Below are positions 63,879 through 64,000 of a stretch of 64,000 bases of DNA, one piece after another (position 1 is the first letter of the stretch; each line of letters begins with the position of its first letter). The position numbers and the translations under genes were made by a program. The stretch lies in NCBI RefSeq assembly GCF_900176385.1, contig NZ_FWXN01000003.1:248001-312000 (forward strand), written 5' to 3'. The notes beneath the pieces are model-generated. The model saw only the letters and a program-made list of their open reading frames with translations. It was not told where the DNA came from and did no database searches. The stretch is from Janibacter indicus. Its GTDB lineage: Bacteria; Actinomycetota; Actinomycetes; Actinomycetales; Dermatophilaceae.

Positions 63879-64000
63879 TCAGCTCTCCGAGCCCGAGGCC
63901 TGCGACTGGCCACCGCGGGTGCGGCGGCGGTTGCGGCGACGACGGGGACGGGACTCGCCGTCCCCCTTCGCCTCGGTCTGGCCGGAGCGCTCGCCACCAC
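63879..64000 (-). CDS. C-terminal tail of a probable DEAD-box RNA helicase (partial)
   Basis: The minus-strand frame ending at TGA 63879-63881 encodes about 39 residues, with an arginine-rich stretch RPRRRRNRRRTRGGQ and a short SQASGSES end. Such tails occur on RhlE/DeaD-type helicases of actinobacteria, but other RNA-binding proteins share them. The rest of the gene lies beyond the window. Confidence 0.4.
   Translation of the reverse strand, partial: GGERSGQTEAKGDGESRPRRRRNRRRTRGGQSQASGSES

Overview
This is a very GC-rich chromosomal segment from a Gram-positive actinobacterium. The signs are a mycothiol deacetylase (MshB), a meso-DAP lysine branch (dapC, dapD, dapE), a sigE-htrA-tatB-mrp block, a DUF3117 gene, and many genes whose start codon lies 6-8 nt after a TANNNT -10 box, the signature of leaderless transcription. 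The gene content suggests Micrococcales, perhaps an Intrasporangiaceae-like genus. That placement is inference. No rRNA, tRNA, CRISPR array or insertion sequence was seen, and no gene-free stretch exceeds 300 bases.

Layout. 0-6.2 kb: an oppABCDF peptide importer on the minus strand. 6.5-13.3 kb: typA, a second peptide-binding lipoprotein, mshB, a flavin reductase and a VanW-family cell-wall protein. 13.3-20.1 kb: an Fbp-type iron ABC importer in one operon with an unusual adenylation-carrier-acyltransferase-3 fusion, with a phosphopantetheinyl transferase divergent from it. 20.1-22.6 kb: a GNAT enzyme, fdxA and dapC. 22.6-25.75 kb: a compositionally different insert encoding a secreted four-cysteine protein, an ABC ATPase and two membrane proteins. 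25.9-33.4 kb: gltA, dapD, dapE, a LOG-family hydrolase, a DivIVA-domain protein, a PIG-V-type mannosyltransferase, DUF3117 and a YdhR-like protein. 33.4-40.3 kb: an O-methyltransferase, sigE-htrA-tatB (with no rseA), mrp, DUF1003 and an MgtE/CBS protein. 40.4-48.9 kb: two tandem CitE-like proteins, an acyl-CoA dehydrogenase and a double-hotdog hydratase, matching the lower half of an ethylmalonyl-CoA pathway; interspersed are an L,D-transpeptidase, a stress protein, a PIG-L deacetylase and a DUF2079 protein. 49.1-50.1 kb: an AbiEi/DUF559-type gene flanked by two 78-bp repeats. 50.2-57.3 kb: aminopeptidase P, an ECF42 sigma factor with its YCII partner, an enoyl-CoA hydratase, a decayed sigma/anti-sigma pair, a PHP phosphoesterase and DUF2252. 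57.4-64 kb: an orphan ParA, three glycosyltransferases and the tail of a probable RNA helicase.

Two themes cut across the window. First, the word CGAAGGG occurs about 70 times on both strands (manual count), several times the composition expectation. It is concentrated between genes, often as inverted pairs forming terminator stems, and is absent from the 22.6-25.75 kb insert. Second, many operons are tightly coupled by ATGA/GTGA overlaps while first genes often appear leaderless.

The best candidates for undescribed systems are the adenylation-carrier-acyltransferase fusion operon (13.3-20.1 kb) and the secreted-protein/ABC operon (22.6-25.75 kb).
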